The notes beneath the pieces were generated by a model. That model made no database searches and was not told the DNA's origin. It saw only the letters and a program-made list of their open reading frames with translations. The translations under genes were made by a program, and so were the position numbers. Positions 40,158 through 41,058 of a stretch of DNA of 41,058 bases are shown in pieces (positions within the stretch are counted from its first letter, which is position 1; each line of letters begins with the position of its first letter). The DNA comes from Gracilaria vermiculophylla (lineage: Eukaryota; Rhodophyta; Florideophyceae; Gracilariales; Gracilariaceae), in NCBI GenBank assembly GCA_019155205.2, contig JAHNZQ020003148.1:576098-617155 (forward strand), read 5' to 3'.

Positions 40158-41058
40158 CGCCCCACGCATCGCCTTTCTCGACAATCAGCCCTCTCCCCAT
40201 CCCGCATGCGGCGCAAATCGCAGCCGCCTCCATCATGAAGACATGTCACGTCGACCAGATCAGCGCACAATCACCCCACTGAAAAGCACTTTGCTCTGCA
40301 TAGTGCACCGGTGGCGTGTCGTTTCACTCCATGCTCAGCTCCATAAAGCCCCCAAATCCTCACGGCTTACCGATTGTTAGTCTCGCGCGTTGTGTACGCA
40401 CCGCCGAATCTGAGATGCGCCCATATCGATAACGCCTCATCAGACGCTCAGTCTGATCACACTCGCGCTCAGAAAGTGCGATAGCGCCTGTCACGTGTAT
40501 CCCACAGCCAAGTCGTGAGCAACACCAAACCAAAAGCGCCCGCCAGCATATCGTTGCACATTGTTGCACATCGTTGCTGTTCATGTGTTCCCACGCCTCT
40601 GATTTTGCACACACCCAGCCCATACATCCAGCCCATACTTGGCACATTCCTTTTAGGCTGCCTATCACACTGAACATCCGGTTGGTAGCAGCTTGTCAAT
40701 TCCCTCGTCGCTTGAGCGGCATTGCTGCGTAAATGGCTAATACATTGCACAGTAAAATACACCGCCGCGCTTGTGACGCTCTCGGTCCAGCATCTGAATC
40801 AGTACTGGAACAGTGTCGATCGGTTCTCTGTCCTCGTCTGTCGGTCGAGTCGGTTCGTCTTTACTCCCCCCTCAGGTCCGGGTCCCCCCCTCCTCCCTCT
40901 TGCCGGCTGTAGAGCAGCGACGGCCTTAAGTACTAGTGTCTATCCGACCGGTGCGCTGACCTCATATGAGGTCAAATTGACCTCATATGAGGTCAGCGCA
41001 CCATCACGCAAAATTAATAATAAAAAATTGGAATTTGACCCGTAGGCCAATATTTTGG
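40158..41058. other. Terminal region without a recognised gene
   Basis: This stretch is mixed to AT-rich and contains no recognised coding or RNA gene. A short hairpin, ATCAGAC-GCTCA-GTCTGAT, lies near 40439-40457. A nested palindrome lies at 40950-41002, followed by an AT-rich patch to the end. Confidence 0.5.
40950..41002. repeat. Perfect 26-bp inverted repeat containing two copies of an 18-bp palindrome
   Basis: The left arm 40950-40975 and right arm 40977-41002 are exact reverse complements with one A between them. Each arm contains TGACCTCATATGAGGTCA (40957-40974 and 40978-40995), itself a perfect 18-bp palindrome. The same 18-mer therefore occurs as a direct repeat 21 bp apart inside a larger palindrome. 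It could extrude as a cruciform or bind two dimers of a symmetric factor. Confidence 0.9.

Overview
This window is nuclear DNA of a eukaryote, most likely a unicellular alga. It carries spliceosomal introns with GT-AG ends (usually GTAAGT or GTACGT donors), AATAAA-type poly(A) signals, and genes for Rab1, SKP1, HUS1, DOA10 and a prenylated GTPase. Two proteins, a 2Fe-2S ferredoxin/DnaJ-zinc-finger fusion and a J-protein, have long basic, Ala/Arg/Pro-rich N-termini that look like plastid transit peptides. The enolase shows no land-plant-type pentapeptide insert near residue 105. I cannot name the lineage from the sequence alone. No transposon, provirus, CRISPR array, rRNA or tRNA was recognised.

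Layout. 1-1092: no supported gene. 1093-6660 is extremely GC-rich: a divergent pair (ferredoxin/DnaJ-Zn fusion on minus, SWIM+RING protein on plus), a two-exon C2H2 zinc-finger gene with a 60-nt poly-C run in its intron, and a minus-strand helicase-associated (HA) repeat protein. 6658-10062 encodes a DOA10/MARCH6-type ER ubiquitin ligase (minus). A poly-C tract broken by a 100-N assembly gap (10710-11090) precedes an SLC17/PHT4-like transporter (plus). 12.5-18.3 kb has ordinary base composition: SKP1 (minus, 3 exons), HUS1 (plus), Rab1 (minus, 4 exons). Then come enolase (minus), an 8-oxoguanine-deaminase-like amidohydrolase (minus), triosephosphate isomerase (plus) and a divergent ubiquitin-specific protease (plus). 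About 4.3 kb (25.3-29.6) is gene-poor and relatively AT-rich. From 29.6 kb the sequence is again extremely GC-rich: a coiled-coil protein (plus), HDDC2-like HD-domain nucleotidase (minus, tail-to-tail with a 2-nt gap), plastid-type J-protein (plus), membrane RING protein (minus), a five-exon C2-domain protein with an apparent 4-nt microexon (plus), an aquaporin (minus), a CFA-synthase/CNMT-like methyltransferase (minus) and a DUF427-like protein (plus). The last 900 nt hold no gene but contain a perfect nested palindrome.

Functional themes: glycolysis (enolase, TPI); ubiquitin system (SWIM-RING, DOA10, SKP1, USP, membrane RING); membrane traffic and transport (Rab1, SLC17, aquaporin); DNA damage and nucleotide hygiene (HUS1, 8-oxoguanine deaminase, HDDC2); protein folding (J-protein, DnaJ-Zn fusion). 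Eukaryotic genes are not operons, so neighbourhood is only weak evidence of shared function. Promoter regions hold several small tandem arrays of cis-element-like words (a 14-bp GTCAAC array, a CACGTG cluster with mostly 8-bp-multiple spacing, G-rich decamers), and these are the most distinctive non-coding structures here.
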